Positions 44,519 to 53,079 of a DNA stretch of 64,000 bases are shown here, piece by piece. Made by a program: the position numbers and the translations under genes. The stretch is taken from positions 1-64,000 of the forward strand of contig NZ_FOIC01000011.1 of the NCBI RefSeq assembly GCF_900111485.1, written 5' to 3'. The DNA is from Natrinema hispanicum (lineage in GTDB: Archaea > Halobacteriota > Halobacteria > Halobacteriales > Natrialbaceae). The notes under the pieces were generated by a model. That model worked only from the letters and a program-made list of their open reading frames with translations, was not told the DNA's origin and did no database searches. The first letter of the stretch is position 1. Every line of letters begins with the position of its first letter.

Positions 44519-46717
44519 TTGGAAAGCGATTTCCGCCGGCCGACAACCGAGACGGACCCGGGCTCGCCACTCGGCGAGGCCGACAGTATCGCACCGGCCC
44601 GCTCGAGTCAGTCCGAACCGCTGAAATACCGCCACGCCCTACTCGTGGCCGTGTCGAAGCAGGTCCAGCAGGTCGATACGATCTTCTGTCACGAAACCGG
44701 CGACGACTACCTGATCGTCGTCGAACGTGACGGCAAACGGCTGTTCAGAGCGAAACTCGGACTCTCGGAAACCTCAGCCGGTCCCCGCCCCGCGAAGTTC
44801 CGGCTCAAAGACGGCTCGAGCGAAGAGCCCCGCCAGCCCGACGAGTTCGTCGAACTCGCTCGTCGAGCGACGCGTATCCGCATCTCCGAGCAAACGTCAC
44901 CCGAGGGACGGCGTGAACTCACCGAGATGCTCGCGGGCTACCAGCTCGAAGACAAAGCCAAGACCGTCCGGACCTGCCGCTACTGTGCCTCGGCTGGCCG
45001 GTATTCGCCGATCACGACCGAGACGGCCATCAAAGACGACAACGACTGGATCTGTCGGGACTGTGCCCGCCAGGAACTCGAGCGCCAGCTCTCCTTTTCG
45101 GGCAGCGGCGCGGTCACCGGCGCGGCAAAAGAGCGTCTCGAGGAACTCATGCTCGAGGTGCAGGACTTAGAGCGGATCGTCAACCTGCTCAAGGGACGGC
45201 TCGATCCCGATCTGACGAAGTTCGATACCATCTCGGCGACGACCGACGAGGTCGACCCTGTCCGAGTCGATTCGCTGAACCTGCATCCCGGCTTGCAGGG
45301 CTTGCTCGAGGACCGGTTCGAGACCCTGCTGCCGGTCCAGAGCCTCGCGGTCGAAAACGGCCTCTTCGACGGCGACGACCAGATGGTCGTCTCGGCGACG
45401 GCGACCGGGAAAACGCTGGTCGGAGAGATGGCCGGCATCAACCGCGTCCTCAATGGGAAGGGAACGATGCTCTTTCTCGTGCCGCTGGTGGCGCTGGCCA
45501 ATCAGAAGTACGAGGACTTTCAGGACGAATACGGCCACCTGGTCGATGTCTCCATTCGCGTGGGCGCGAGCCGAATCGCCGACAACGGCAACCAGTTCGA
45601 TCCCAACGCCGACGTCATCGTCGGCACCTACGAGGGGATCGACCACGCCCTACGAACAGGCAAGGACATGGGCGACATCGGGACCGTCGTCATCGACGAG
45701 GTCCACACCCTCAAAGAAGAGGAGCGAGGCCACCGGCTGGACGGCCTCATCTCGCGACTCAAGTATACTTGTGAGCAGCGAGCCGAGCGCCGCGACGAGT
45801 ATCAGGGTGCACAGTGGATCTACCTCTCGGCGACCGTCGGCAACCCAGAACAGCTCGCGGGCGCGCTCGAGTCGACACTCATCGAGTTCGAGGAGCGACC
45901 GGTGCCGATCGAACGCCACGTCACCTTCGCGGACGGCCAAGAGAAAGTCCGGGTCGAGAACAAACTCGTCAAACGCGCGTTCGACACCGAATCCTCGAAG
46001 GGGTATCGCGGGCAGACGATCATCTTTACCAACTCGAGGCGACGCTGTCACGAAATTTCGCGCAAGCTCGAGTACTCAGCCGCGCCCTATCACGCCGGCT
46101 TAGATTACAAGCGCCGCAAGGAGGTCGAACGCAAGTTCGGCGAGCAAGAACTCGCCGCGGTCGTGACGACTGCCGCACTCGCTGCAGGTGTCGACTTCCC
46201 GGCCTCGCAGGTGATCTTCGATTCGCTGGCGATGGGTATCGAGTGGCTCTCGGTACAAGAATTCCACCAGATGCTCGGCCGCGCAGGTCGACCTGACTAT
46301 CACGATGAAGGGACCGTGTACGTCCTCGTCGAACCCGACTGTGCATACCACAACTCGATGGAGATGTCCGAGGACGAAGTCGCCTTCAAACTCCTCAAAG
46401 GCGAGATGGAATCGGTGATGACCCACTACGACGAGGCCGCCGCGGTCGAGGAGACGCTGGCGAACGTCACCGTCGGCGGCAAGGCCGCGAAGGCGCTCAA
46501 CGACCGCATGCTCGGCGACGTGCCGACGAAACACGCTATCGGCAAACTCTTAGAATACGAGTTCATCGACGGCTTCGAACCCACGCCACTCGGGCGCGTC
46601 GTCACGGAACACTTCTTAGAGCCCGGCGAGGCGTTCACGCTCATCGATGGCATTCGGAAGGACGCCCACCCCTACGAACTCGTCGCGGACATCGAACTGC
46701 GCGACGAGGATCGCTGA
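44519..46717 (+). CDS. DEAD/DEAH-box (Ski2-like) helicase
   Basis: A 732-residue superfamily 2 helicase. The N-terminal third is an archaeal-specific region (about 35-250, DUF5814-like in my reading) with a zinc-finger pair CRYCASAGRY and CRDCARQE. Motor motifs are SATATGKTLVGE (I, near 297), DEVH (II, near 393), YLSATVG (III) and FHQMLGRAGRPD (VI, near 583). The start appears to be TTG at 44519, since no in-frame ATG or GTG lies between the TATA-like box and the conserved region. A role in DNA repair or RNA metabolism is possible; the family is not characterised in detail. Confidence 0.9.
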   Translation: MESDFRRPTTETDPGSPLGEADSIAPARSSQSEPLKYRHALLVAVSKQVQQVDTIFCHETGDDYLIVVERDGKRLFRAKLGLSETSAGPRPAKFRLKDGSSEEPRQPDEFVELARRATRIRISEQTSPEGRRELTEMLAGYQLEDKAKTVRTCRYCASAGRYSPITTETAIKDDNDWICRDCARQELERQLSFSGSGAVTGAAKERLEELMLEVQDLERIVNLLKGRLDPDLTKFDTISATTDEVDPVRVDSLNLHPGLQGLLEDRFETLLPVQSLAVENGLFDGDDQMVVSATATGKTLVGEMAGINRVLNGKGTMLFLVPLVALANQKYEDFQDEYGHLVDVSIRVGASRIADNGNQFDPNADVIVGTYEGIDHALRTGKDMGDIGTVVIDEVHTLKEEERGHRLDGLISRLKYTCEQRAERRDEYQGAQWIYLSATVGNPEQLAGALESTLIEFEERPVPIERHVTFADGQEKVRVENKLVKRAFDTESSKGYRGQTIIFTNSRRRCHEISRKLEYSAAPYHAGLDYKRRKEVERKFGEQELAAVVTTAALAAGVDFPASQVIFDSLAMGIEWLSVQEFHQMLGRAGRPDYHDEGTVYVLVEPDCAYHNSMEMSEDEVAFKLLKGEMESVMTHYDEAAAVEETLANVTVGGKAAKALNDRMLGDVPTKHAIGKLLEYEFIDGFEPTPLGRVVTEHFLEPGEAFTLIDGIRKDAHPYELVADIELRDEDR

Positions 46718-46853
46718 TCGCGCCAGTCGCGGTCGGTACGCACCAGGCCCGGCCACGATCGTTTCTACGCCCCTTTGGCGGCCACAACGATAAGCGAGAC
46801 GAGCGCACGATCGACAGCCAGCACGGGGCTACCCCGACGCTGTCACCATGGAC

Positions 46854-46928
46854 CCGACGGATTACTGTCAGTCAGTACCGGCCGCGACCCGTCTGCGGGG
46901 ACACCGGTCACTCGGGACAGCAGACCGG
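46854..46928 (+). repeat. TGAGACGG-family element
   Basis: Head GACGGATTACTGTCAGTCAG, GTACCGGCC, then a right end CGGGACAGCAGACCGG. It lies between the convergent helicase and BofA-like genes. A second copy in the same orientation flanks the other side of the BofA-like gene at 47280. Confidence 0.6.
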
Positions 46929-46940
46929 ATGACTCGTCGG

Positions 46941-47195
46941 TCACGGAACGAACGCGATTCCGAACAGCGACAGCGCAAGCACGAGCACCGAGCCCGGCAC
47001 ACCACCGACTGCGACGATCACAACCGTCAGCGGCGACACCGCCACTGTGACGCCGAAGCCGACCTGGGCGAGGTACAACACGACGAGCCCACCCACCGCG
47101 TTGATAATGAAGGGCCTGGCAACCGCAACGAGCTGTCCCGCCCCGAGAACGAGCACCAGGACGAGAATCAAAAGCAGCAACTCGAGTCCGGTCAT
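46941..47195 (-). CDS. BofA-like small membrane protein
   Basis: An 84-residue protein, almost wholly hydrophobic, with two or three helices, including LVAVARPFIINAVGGLVVLYLAQ and a C-terminal VIVAVGGVPGSVLVLALSLFG. The GxPG motif near residue 68 and the order of segments match the pro-sigma-K processing inhibitor BofA family, which in Bacillus restrains an M50 protease. Archaea have no sigma-K, so the role here is open; an M50 protease gene does exist at 36089. Direct copies of a repeat lie on both sides. Confidence 0.78.
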   Translation of the reverse strand: MTGLELLLLILVLVLVLGAGQLVAVARPFIINAVGGLVVLYLAQVGFGVTVAVSPLTVVIVAVGGVPGSVLVLALSLFGIAFVP

Positions 47196-47279
47196 AGGAG
47201 CAGTATCACGGCATCGGGCAAAACCGTTCGTTCAGTCGTCGATGACTGTCCGTCAGGGATCGAGACATCGTCTCGAGTG

Positions 47280-47380
47280 CGCTGGGTCATACTGTCTATG
47301 AGTTTCCGGTGGGACCGCGACCGTCCGTCAGGTGCACTGGTAACTGGTGACAGTAAACCGCCTGCCGGGAGTCCGTCTCA
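47280..47380 (+). repeat. TGAGACGG-family element
   Basis: Contains the core CGGTGGGACCGCGACC, identical over 14 nt to the copy at 30647, then GGTGCACTGG, GGTGACAGTAAACCG and the terminal CCGTCTCA (47373-47380). The left end is degenerate. It lies upstream of tRNA-Pro. Confidence 0.65.
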
Positions 47381-47409
47381 CACGGCGGCGGCCACGGAAG
47401 AACGAAACG

Positions 47410-47417
47410 CTTTATGC
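47410..47417 (+). promoter_or_regulatory. TATA-like box of tRNA-Pro
   Basis: CTTTATGC, 25-32 nt before the tRNA start. Confidence 0.45.
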
Positions 47418-47441
47418 AATGGGGGCGATATCGATATGTAC

Positions 47442-47514
47442 GGGATCGTGGGTTAGCTTGGTATACTTCGGGCCTTGGGTGCCCGTGACCCCGGTTCAAA
47501 TCCGGGCGATCCCA
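47442..47514 (+). tRNA. tRNA-Pro (TGG)
   Basis: A 73-nt cloverleaf: acceptor GGGATCG/CGATCCC, anticodon stem CGGGC/GCCCG with loop CTTGGGT giving anticodon TGG, T-arm CCCGG-TTCAAAT-CCGGG, discriminator A. CCA is not encoded. Confidence 0.97.
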
Positions 47515-48036
47515 TCTTTCTGCTGTGAGCAATACCGCCAGCGGTTACTCTGGGATATTCAGACAGCGTTTTCACAGCACAACGCCGTGAGTGTCGGCTA
47601 CTGCGACCGGTGTGATGAGCAGTAGTACTGACCAACGAGCGGTATCGAAACTGAAGGCAGAGAACGAAACTATGAGTTCGGGGGGTGAGGTGTTCTGTGG
47701 AAACAGTCAACAGGATCCACACGGAGTACGATTAGACTGACCACAGTGAGGATCGAGTTGTGTACGGATCATCTCGCTATTCGTTGGGATCACCTCGATT
47801 CTATGTAGTGGGGAACAACCAATGAAGCCTTCCGTGGGAGCAATAGTACAGTCCTGTCGGACAACGACGGCCAATGACGGCAATAAACTCGTTTTATCAG
47901 CAGTGCTTCAGTCGCGGGTGCCAAGCGCCGAACGCATCGTCGTGTGCTCTCTTGAGCCCGTCTGCGTGCGATAGTGGCTCGCTGACCGCTCACAGCGGTC
48001 GACGCCTCGAGCCGTTCAGTTTCGGCCCGGTTTACA
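47515..48036. other. Long gap between tRNA-Pro and mcm
   Basis: Over 500 bases without a supportable gene; frames here are short and not acidic. Just after the tRNA an inverted repeat TGCTGTGA (47521-47528) and TCACAGCA (47572-47579) may form a stem. GC content is lower than average between 47600 and 47850. No Cdc6/Orc1 gene or clear origin repeat is visible near mcm. Confidence 0.5.
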
Positions 48037-48046
48037 ACCATTTATA
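48037..48046 (+). promoter_or_regulatory. TATA-like box of mcm
   Basis: ATTTATACCC lies 27-36 nt before the ATG at 48073, a classic haloarchaeal TATA position for a leaderless message. Confidence 0.55.
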
Positions 48047-48072
48047 CCCGATGGCAGCCCTAGAACGGTGCA

Positions 48073-51000
48073 ATGGCGCAAGCGGGCAACTCAGAACTCG
48101 TCGACTCCTTCGAGCAGTTCTTCCGCAACTACTACGACAACGAGATCAAACAGCTTGCGCAGCGCTATCCCAACGAGCAGCGGTCGCTGCACGTCGACTG
48201 GCAGGATCTCTACCGGTTCGATCCCGACCTCGCGGACGACTTCATCGCCCAACCCGAACAGCTCCAGCGCTACGCCGAGGAAGCGCTGCGACTGTACGAC
48301 CTCCCGATCGACGTCAGCCTCGGGCAGGCCCATGTCCGGATCCGCAACCTCCCCGAGACGGAGTCGCCCGAGATCAGAGAGATCCGCGCGCCGGATATGA
48401 ACTCCCTCGTGCAGGTCCACGGAATCGTCCGCAAAGCCACCGATGTTCGCCCCAAAATCGAGGAAGCCGCCTTCGAGTGCCAGCTCTGTGGCACCCTCAC
48501 ACGCGTCCCGCAATCCAGCGGCGACTTCCAGGAACCCCACGAATGTCAGGGCTGTGAACGACAGGGCCCCTTCCGCATCAACTTCGACCAGTCCGAGTTC
48601 GTCGACTCCCAAAAACTGCGCATCCAAGAAAGTCCCGAGGGCCTGCGCGGCGGCGAAACCCCACAGGCGCTCGACGTCCACATCGAAGACGACATCACCG
48701 GCGAGGTTACCCCCGGCGACCACGTCTCCGCGACCGGCGTCCTCCGCCTCGAGCAACAGGGCGACAACCAGGACAAATCGCCCGTCTTCGACTTCTACAT
48801 GGAGGGCATGTCCGTCGATATCGATGAAGAGCAGTTCGAGGACATGGACATCACCGACGAGGACAAAGCCGAGATCGTCCGGCTCTCCTCGAGCGAGGAC
48901 ATCTACGACAAGATGATCGCCTCCATCGCGCCCTCGATCTACGGCTACAATCAGGAGAAACTCGCGATGATCCTCCAGCTGTTTTCGGGCGTGACCAAGC
49001 AGTTGCCCGAGGGCTCGCGGATTCGAGGCGACCTGCACATGCTGCTGATCGGTGATCCGGGGACTGGGAAGTGTGTCCGCGGGGATACGAAAGTTACACT
49101 CGCAGATGGCCGTGACATCCCGATTCGTGAACTCGTCGAGTCAAATCTGGAAGATCCGAAGCCGATCGACGACGGCTGGTACGACGAGATCGATCTCGAG
49201 GTGCCGTCACTCCAGAACGACGGCTCGATCGCCCCACAGCGAGCGACAAAAGTCTGGAAGCGAGAAGCCCCCGATCGAATGTACCGGATCCGGACCTCGA
49301 GTGGACAGGAACTCGAGGTGACGCCGTCGCATCCGCTGTTCGTACAGAATAACGGTCAGTTCAAACCAGTAGTTGCAGATGAGCTTACTGAAGGACAATT
49401 CATCGCTGCACCCAAAACGCTGGCAGTAGATGGTGACGACAAACTCGACGTTGATTTTCGAGAGTCACAATCACGAAATGCAGTTCAACTCGACTTGCCA
49501 AGTGAGTGGACACCGTCATTAGCCCGATTGATCGGTTACATCATCGCAGAAGGATACGTTGAACAACGAGACAACAATACGGGATTCATTTCGATTACGA
49601 ACAACGATCGGGAAGTCTTGGATGATGCAGCGAAAGCACTCGGGGAATTAGGCCTCAATACGACGGAACGAGAGCCGCATGAATCAAAGGATGCGTATGA
49701 ATTGCTCTGTTCGGCAAGCGAGTTCGTAAGCTTCCTCAAAACGCTCGAGCCATGCATTCTTCAGCCGTCCGAAAACCAGCGTGTTCCCGATCCAATTTTC
49801 ACGGCTTCGGCAGAAACTAGAGCAGAATTCCTCAAAGCGTTCATTGAAGGAGAGGGACACGTTTCGAAGTCTCAAAGAGAGATAGCAGTCGCGTCGATGA
49901 GCCGTCGTCTGCTCGAAAACGTGCGAACGTTACTGCTCTCAGTTGGGATCCGGTCACAACTTCACGAGCGACGTAACGGCAGTTTCCGACTTAGAATCAG
50001 CGGAGCCGGAGTTGAGAAATACGTCTCCAAAGTAGGATTCATAACTCGACGAAAGCAGCAAGCGGCGGAACAATACGCCGATACAGAGGGGAACACCAAT
50101 CGCGATATCATTCCCGATATCGGTTCAGAACTGCGGCAAATTCGAGAATCGTTATCGCTTACACAGGCCGATTGCGGCCTCCCACGATCCACATATCAGC
50201 ATTATGAACGCGGATCGAGAAACCCAAGCCGAGAAAGTCTTCAGAAGGTCGTTGCAGCATTCGACGACGCGCTACCAGCAGAAACTAGGCAATATGAAGG
50301 AGGTGTCGTAGCTGATGGGGGTTGTATAAAGACGAGCATCGCTGCTCTCGAACAGTTTGTCCAAGGGGATGTCTGCTGGGAGCGCATCGAGTCGATCGAC
50401 AATGTCGAACCCGACTACGACTGGGTGTATGACCTCGAGGTTGAGGGAACCCACAACTACGTTTCAAACGGCGTGATCTCGCACAATTCCCAGATGCTGG
50501 GCTATATCCAGAACATCGCACCACGCTCGGTCTACACCTCGGGCAAGGGGTCGTCCTCGGCAGGTCTCACAGCCGCCGCCGTCCGCGACGACTTCGGCGA
50601 CGGCCAGCAGTGGACCCTCGAGGCCGGCGCGCTCGTCCTCGCCGATCAGGGAATCGCAGCGGTCGACGAGCTCGATAAAATGCGGTCGGAAGATCGGAGT
50701 GCCATGCACGAGGCATTAGAGCAGCAGAAAATCTCGGTCTCGAAAGCCGGCATCAACGCAACGCTCAAATCTCGCTGTTCGCTGCTCGGTGCGGCAAACC
50801 CCAAGTACGGTCGTTTCGACCAGTACGAACCCATCGGCGAGCAGATCGACCTCGAGCCGGCGCTCATCTCGCGGTTCGATCTGATTTTTACGGTCACCGA
50901 CCAACCCGACGAGGAGAAAGACCGGAATCTCGCGGAACACATCTTGACGACCAATTATGCAGGGGAGTTGACCACACAACAAGAAGAGATGACTTCCCTC

Positions 51001-51591
51001 GAGGTCAGCGACGACGAGATTGATGAAGTGACCGAACAGGTCGATCCCGAGATCGACGCCGAACTCCTGCGCAAATACATCGCCTACGCAAAGCAGAACT
51101 GTCATCCGCGGATGACCGACGAGGCTCAGGAAACGATTCGAGACTTCTACGTCGACCTGCGGTCGAAGGGGACCGACGAGGACGCTGCCGTCCCCGTCAC
51201 GGCGCGGAAACTCGAGGCACTGGTTCGACTTGCGGAGGCAAGCGCCCGTGTTCGCCTCTCGGACACGGTCGAGCAGCGCGATGCCGAACAGTCCGTCGAA
51301 ATCGTTCGCTCCTGTCTCCAGGACATCGGTGTCGATCCCGAAACTGGCGAGTTCGACGCGGACATCGTCGAGGCCGGCACCTCGAAGTCCCAACGCGACC
51401 GGATCAAGAACCTCAAAGGACTCATCAGCGACATCGAAGAGGAGTACGACGACGGCGCGCCGGTCGATATCGTCCTCGAACGCGCCGAAGAGGTCGGCAT
51501 GGACCAGTCGAAAGCCGAACACGAGATCGACAAGCTCAAACAGAAAGGCGAGGTCTACGAGCCGAGTACGGATACGCTTCGGACGACGTAA
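48073..51591 (+). CDS. mcm: MCM replicative helicase with intein
   Basis: A 1172-codon precursor; removal of the intein (residues 334-805) leaves a 700-residue MCM, the normal archaeal length. The N-terminal domain has the zinc site CQLCGT...CQGCERQGP (about 137-163) and an OB fold. The AAA+ Walker A GDPGTGK-SQML is split exactly before Ser by the intein. After it come Walker B VLADQGIAAVDELDKM, the arginine finger ISRFDLIF and a C-terminal winged helix. MCM hexamers unwind DNA at replication forks. The next gene, tfb, is convergent. Confidence 0.97.
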   Translation: MAQAGNSELVDSFEQFFRNYYDNEIKQLAQRYPNEQRSLHVDWQDLYRFDPDLADDFIAQPEQLQRYAEEALRLYDLPIDVSLGQAHVRIRNLPETESPEIREIRAPDMNSLVQVHGIVRKATDVRPKIEEAAFECQLCGTLTRVPQSSGDFQEPHECQGCERQGPFRINFDQSEFVDSQKLRIQESPEGLRGGETPQALDVHIEDDITGEVTPGDHVSATGVLRLEQQGDNQDKSPVFDFYMEGMSVDIDEEQFEDMDITDEDKAEIVRLSSSEDIYDKMIASIAPSIYGYNQEKLAMILQLFSGVTKQLPEGSRIRGDLHMLLIGDPGTGKCVRGDTKVTLADGRDIPIRELVESNLEDPKPIDDGWYDEIDLEVPSLQNDGSIAPQRATKVWKREAPDRMYRIRTSSGQELEVTPSHPLFVQNNGQFKPVVADELTEGQFIAAPKTLAVDGDDKLDVDFRESQSRNAVQLDLPSEWTPSLARLIGYIIAEGYVEQRDNNTGFISITNNDREVLDDAAKALGELGLNTTEREPHESKDAYELLCSASEFVSFLKTLEPCILQPSENQRVPDPIFTASAETRAEFLKAFIEGEGHVSKSQREIAVASMSRRLLENVRTLLLSVGIRSQLHERRNGSFRLRISGAGVEKYVSKVGFITRRKQQAAEQYADTEGNTNRDIIPDIGSELRQIRESLSLTQADCGLPRSTYQHYERGSRNPSRESLQKVVAAFDDALPAETRQYEGGVVADGGCIKTSIAALEQFVQGDVCWERIESIDNVEPDYDWVYDLEVEGTHNYVSNGVISHNSQMLGYIQNIAPRSVYTSGKGSSSAGLTAAAVRDDFGDGQQWTLEAGALVLADQGIAAVDELDKMRSEDRSAMHEALEQQKISVSKAGINATLKSRCSLLGAANPKYGRFDQYEPIGEQIDLEPALISRFDLIFTVTDQPDEEKDRNLAEHILTTNYAGELTTQQEEMTSLEVSDDEIDEVTEQVDPEIDAELLRKYIAYAKQNCHPRMTDEAQETIRDFYVDLRSKGTDEDAAVPVTARKLEALVRLAEASARVRLSDTVEQRDAEQSVEIVRSCLQDIGVDPETGEFDADIVEAGTSKSQRDRIKNLKGLISDIEEEYDDGAPVDIVLERAEEVGMDQSKAEHEIDKLKQKGEVYEPSTDTLRTT
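49072..50487 (+). mobile_element. Intein in mcm with homing endonuclease and HTH
   Basis: A 472-residue in-frame intervening protein in the Walker A loop. It starts with Cys (CVRGDTKVTLADG, splicing block A), has the block B stretch VTPSHPLF and ends with VEGTHNYVSNGVISHN before extein Ser. The middle holds two LAGLIDADG-type motifs, LARLIGYIIAEGY and EFLKAFIEGEGH, so the endonuclease looks intact. A helix-turn-helix of XRE type (LRQIRESLSLTQADCGLP ... YERGSRNPS) follows near intein residue 345. Base composition is lower in GC than the exteins. Confidence 0.93.
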
Positions 51592-51627
51592 CCGGCGTCG
51601 TCCCGCGACGTTTTGAGCGAACCGCCG

Positions 51628-52521
51628 TCAGAGCTCGTCGATATTTGTAACGGTCGCCCGAATCGTCACTGCTGCGACGTCGGCGACCTCGGCAGCGGCC
51701 GCCTGTGTGATCGACGGCCATGCCTCGCGTTCTCCGGCCGCCTTGTAGAGACAGGCCGCAGCGACGCCGCCGGGATTGCGACCGCCGATCAGGCCCGCCT
51801 CGAGTAGGGCTTCGACGTGTTCTCGCGCGCGACGCTCGACGGCGGTTCCAAGCTCGAGTTCAGAAGCGAAGCGCGGCAGATACTGTGCGGGGTCGATCGG
51901 CCCCGTCCGTAGCCCCAGCTCGCGGTTCATCGCATCGTAGGCAGCCGAGAGTTCGGCATCGTCGGCGCGTGCGACAGCAGTGATTTCGTCGGTCGTGCGG
52001 GCGATCGAACGCGTCCGACAGGTGGCGTAGATCGCAGCGGCGGCAAATCCTTCGAGTGAACGCCCCTGAAAGAGCCCCTCGGACTGGGCGGATTCGAACA
52101 GCGCACAAGATTGCTCTCTGACGGACTCCGGCAGCGAGAGCAAGGCAGTGAGCCGTCTGATTTCCGCAAAGCCGTACACCTGATTTCGCTCGGCTTTCGA
52201 CGAGATCCGTGCGCGGTTGTGTTCGCGGCGAAGACGAGCGATCTGTCGCCGTTTCCGGCCGGTCAGACGAGAACTGGTGCCTGCGTGCGAGCCGTATCCG
52301 ATCTCCGTCGAAAGCCCACGGTCGTGGCGCGACCGCGTGAGTGGCGCCCCGGTTCGTCTCGGATCGGAGTCGTCGTCCTCGAACGACCGCCACTCCGGGC
52401 CGCGATCGATCTCGTCTTCCGCTGAGACGAGTCCACACTCCTCACAGACGATTTCCGTGCCCTGCTTCCGTAATCTGCCGTCACATTCGGGGCAGTCCGG
52501 TGCTGTATCGGCATCTGCCAT
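51628..52521 (-). CDS. tfb: Transcription initiation factor TFB
   Basis: A 297-residue TFIIB homologue that bridges TBP-promoter complexes and RNA polymerase. The N-terminal zinc ribbon is CPECDGR...CEECGLV (about 10-33), followed by the B-reader DRGPEWRSF and two cyclin folds (about 105-195 and 200-290). The second fold keeps the helix-turn-helix VADVAAVTIRATVTNIDEL that reads the BRE. Haloarchaea encode many TFB paralogues; this one is rather divergent and short at both linkers. Confidence 0.93.
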   Translation of the reverse strand: MADADTAPDCPECDGRLRKQGTEIVCEECGLVSAEDEIDRGPEWRSFEDDDSDPRRTGAPLTRSRHDRGLSTEIGYGSHAGTSSRLTGRKRRQIARLRREHNRARISSKAERNQVYGFAEIRRLTALLSLPESVREQSCALFESAQSEGLFQGRSLEGFAAAAIYATCRTRSIARTTDEITAVARADDAELSAAYDAMNRELGLRTGPIDPAQYLPRFASELELGTAVERRAREHVEALLEAGLIGGRNPGGVAAACLYKAAGEREAWPSITQAAAAEVADVAAVTIRATVTNIDEL

Positions 52522-52553
52522 TGGTTATTTCCCCTTTTATTAGGTTGATACTT

Positions 52554-52571
52554 AATAGTATTTAAACTATT
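52554..52571 (-). promoter_or_regulatory. Inverted repeat over the tfb promoter
   Basis: AATAGT-6 nt-ACTATT surrounds a TATA-like TTTAAATA, 33-50 nt before the tfb ATG. The arrangement could be an operator for a regulator, or part of an extended promoter. Based on symmetry and position only. Confidence 0.4.
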
Positions 52572-52617
52572 GGAGATGGGAACGAACGAGGGAAGTGAAA
52601 CGACAGTCGGCGGAGAG

Positions 52618-52953
52618 CTACCGATCGAAGAGCCACGTCAGTACGGACTGTGACTGCGATGGAGAGTCGCAGGGAGAGGAGTCCGTCGTATCCATCTGCT
52701 CGGCCAACAGTCGTTCGTACTGGTCGACGATCGCCTGTCGGCGTCGCTCGCTCGCCTCGAGTGCCCGCTCGAGTGCGGCGATGCGAGCGGAGAGCCGTAT
52801 CCGCTCGATCCGAGCGGAACGCAACGCCGGGTGGTATGTCGAATCGGTGATCGACCGGTCACATTGGGAAGTCGATTCGATCGCGTCGTCGACGATGAGC
52901 GGTTGGTATCGGTCGTCAGCGGGGGAGACGGAGTTGTCCTGCTCGGCAGACAT
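52618..52953 (-). CDS. Hypothetical coiled-coil protein
   Basis: A 111-residue protein. The middle (IERIRLSARIAALERALEASERRRQAIVDQYERLLAEQ, residues about 50-87) is a long amphipathic helix with heptad spacing, so a coiled coil is likely. The ends are polar and low in complexity. The segment RYQPLIVDDAIES before it looks conserved in style but I cannot name a family. It lies between tfb and thrC, on the same strand as both. Confidence 0.6.
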   Translation of the reverse strand: MSAEQDNSVSPADDRYQPLIVDDAIESTSQCDRSITDSTYHPALRSARIERIRLSARIAALERALEASERRRQAIVDQYERLLAEQMDTTDSSPCDSPSQSQSVLTWLFDR

Positions 52954-53079
52954 GGCTCGATCGTACGTCCACAGGGAGCGAGAAAAAGATCAGTCAGTCG
53001 GGTGTCAGACACGTCCGACACGGGTCATGCGCCCGACGGACGGTACTCCGAGAGGTGCTCGAGCACGCCGTCGGATCGA

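Noticed and set aside
47515-48072. Replication origin next to mcm
   Set aside because: No Cdc6/Orc1 gene and no repeated origin-box motif are visible in the gap.
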